Assembly: GCA_965204395.1 (NCBI GenBank)
Contig: OZ241987.1
Coordinates: 62,001-126,000 of the forward strand
DNA from: Bin87 sp965204395
GTDB taxonomy: Bacteria > Chloroflexota > Dehalococcoidia > Lucifugimonadales > UBA3495
Length of the DNA stretch: 64,000 nt
Reading direction: 5' to 3'
The translations under genes were made by a program, and so were the position numbers. Positions within the stretch are counted from its first letter, which is position 1. Each line of letters begins with the position of its first letter. Under the pieces are notes generated by a model, which had not been told where the DNA came from, searched no databases, and saw only the letters and a list, made by a program, of their open reading frames with translations. Of this stretch, positions 63,773-64,000 are shown in pieces.

Positions 63773-64000
63773 CTCTACCTCCTGAAAGATGGCGTGCCGG
63801 CCAGGTGAGCGGACAAAACTGCGATGGGGCTTGAAGCCAGGCTCCTATAAGGTCACTGCTCGCCAGGACCGTCGACGCGGTCTGGGCCACCTCGACGCCG
63901 GGCCGACAGATCATTCTGAAGGCATTTTCGCCAGTTACCGAAAGGGTCAGGTCCGAGCCGAGATGACCTGGCATATCATCGCAGTTACCGAAACTTTAGC
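63773..64000 (-). ncRNA. Candidate bridge-RNA-bearing left end of the IS110 element
   Basis: 228 nt upstream of the transposase (cut by the window end) with no convincing gene and several complementary stretches. Two copies of CAGTTACCGAAA (from 63934 and 63983) occur about 49 nt apart. In IS110-type elements the bridge RNA is encoded in this position. The exact RNA is not resolvable by eye. Confidence 0.4.

Overview
The window reads as a moderately high-GC bacterial chromosome segment. It most likely comes from the Chloroflexota (Dehalococcoidia/SAR202-like), at moderate-to-low confidence. The hints are Thr/Pro-rich lipoproteins, a gene set mixing core metabolism with large secreted repeat proteins, a Gram-positive-type GAAC-N4-GTTC LexA box, and apparently leaderless promoters. 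No rRNA, tRNA or CRISPR array was recognised.

1-4.1 kb: branched-chain amino acid synthesis on the + strand (ilvB 3' end, ilvN, ilvC, leuA), with a possible leader peptide and a hairpin holding a Shine-Dalgarno sequence before leuA. 4.1-11.2 kb: an MBL-fold nuclease-like gene; an SOS mutasome pair (imuB-dnaE2) behind a LexA box and a leaderless-looking promoter; a divergent SRAP/YedK gene; and a STAS protein. 11.4-14.4 kb: a three-gene set (FMN-dependent 2-hydroxyacid oxidase, double carboxymuconolactone-decarboxylase-domain protein, MBL hydrolase). 15.1-21.1 kb: a class III aminotransferase and a full-length Lhr-type helicase.

21.1-41.3 kb is an accessory region. It carries secreted or surface proteins (HExxH lipoprotein, Fn3-like protein, RCC1-repeat protein, giant beta-propeller/cadherin protein) and a one-piece histidine kinase-response regulator-DNA-binding protein. 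These sit among transposase remnants (IS256, IS5), an intact IS21 element and a 235-bp tandem repeat. The IS21 element splits the giant surface-protein gene with a 4-bp target duplication, and removing it restores the reading frame.

42.0-54.7 kb is a nitrogen-scavenging locus on the - strand: urtABCDE (urea ABC importer), glnA, ureABC, ureF, ureG, ureD. Urea is imported, hydrolysed and its ammonia assimilated into glutamine. ureE is absent. A separate Leu/amide-type binding protein faces the cluster.

54.9-64.0 kb is repeat-rich: MITE-like elements, a second IS5 copy, a DUF35/thiolase-like pair, an orphan family 5 binding protein, integrase, IstB and IS5/IS1182 remnants, and an IS110 transposase with an upstream non-coding end that could hold its bridge RNA.

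The most unusual signal is two families of very short palindromes. They sit inside IS256 and IS5 transposase genes, at the same site in separate copies, and also in other repeats.
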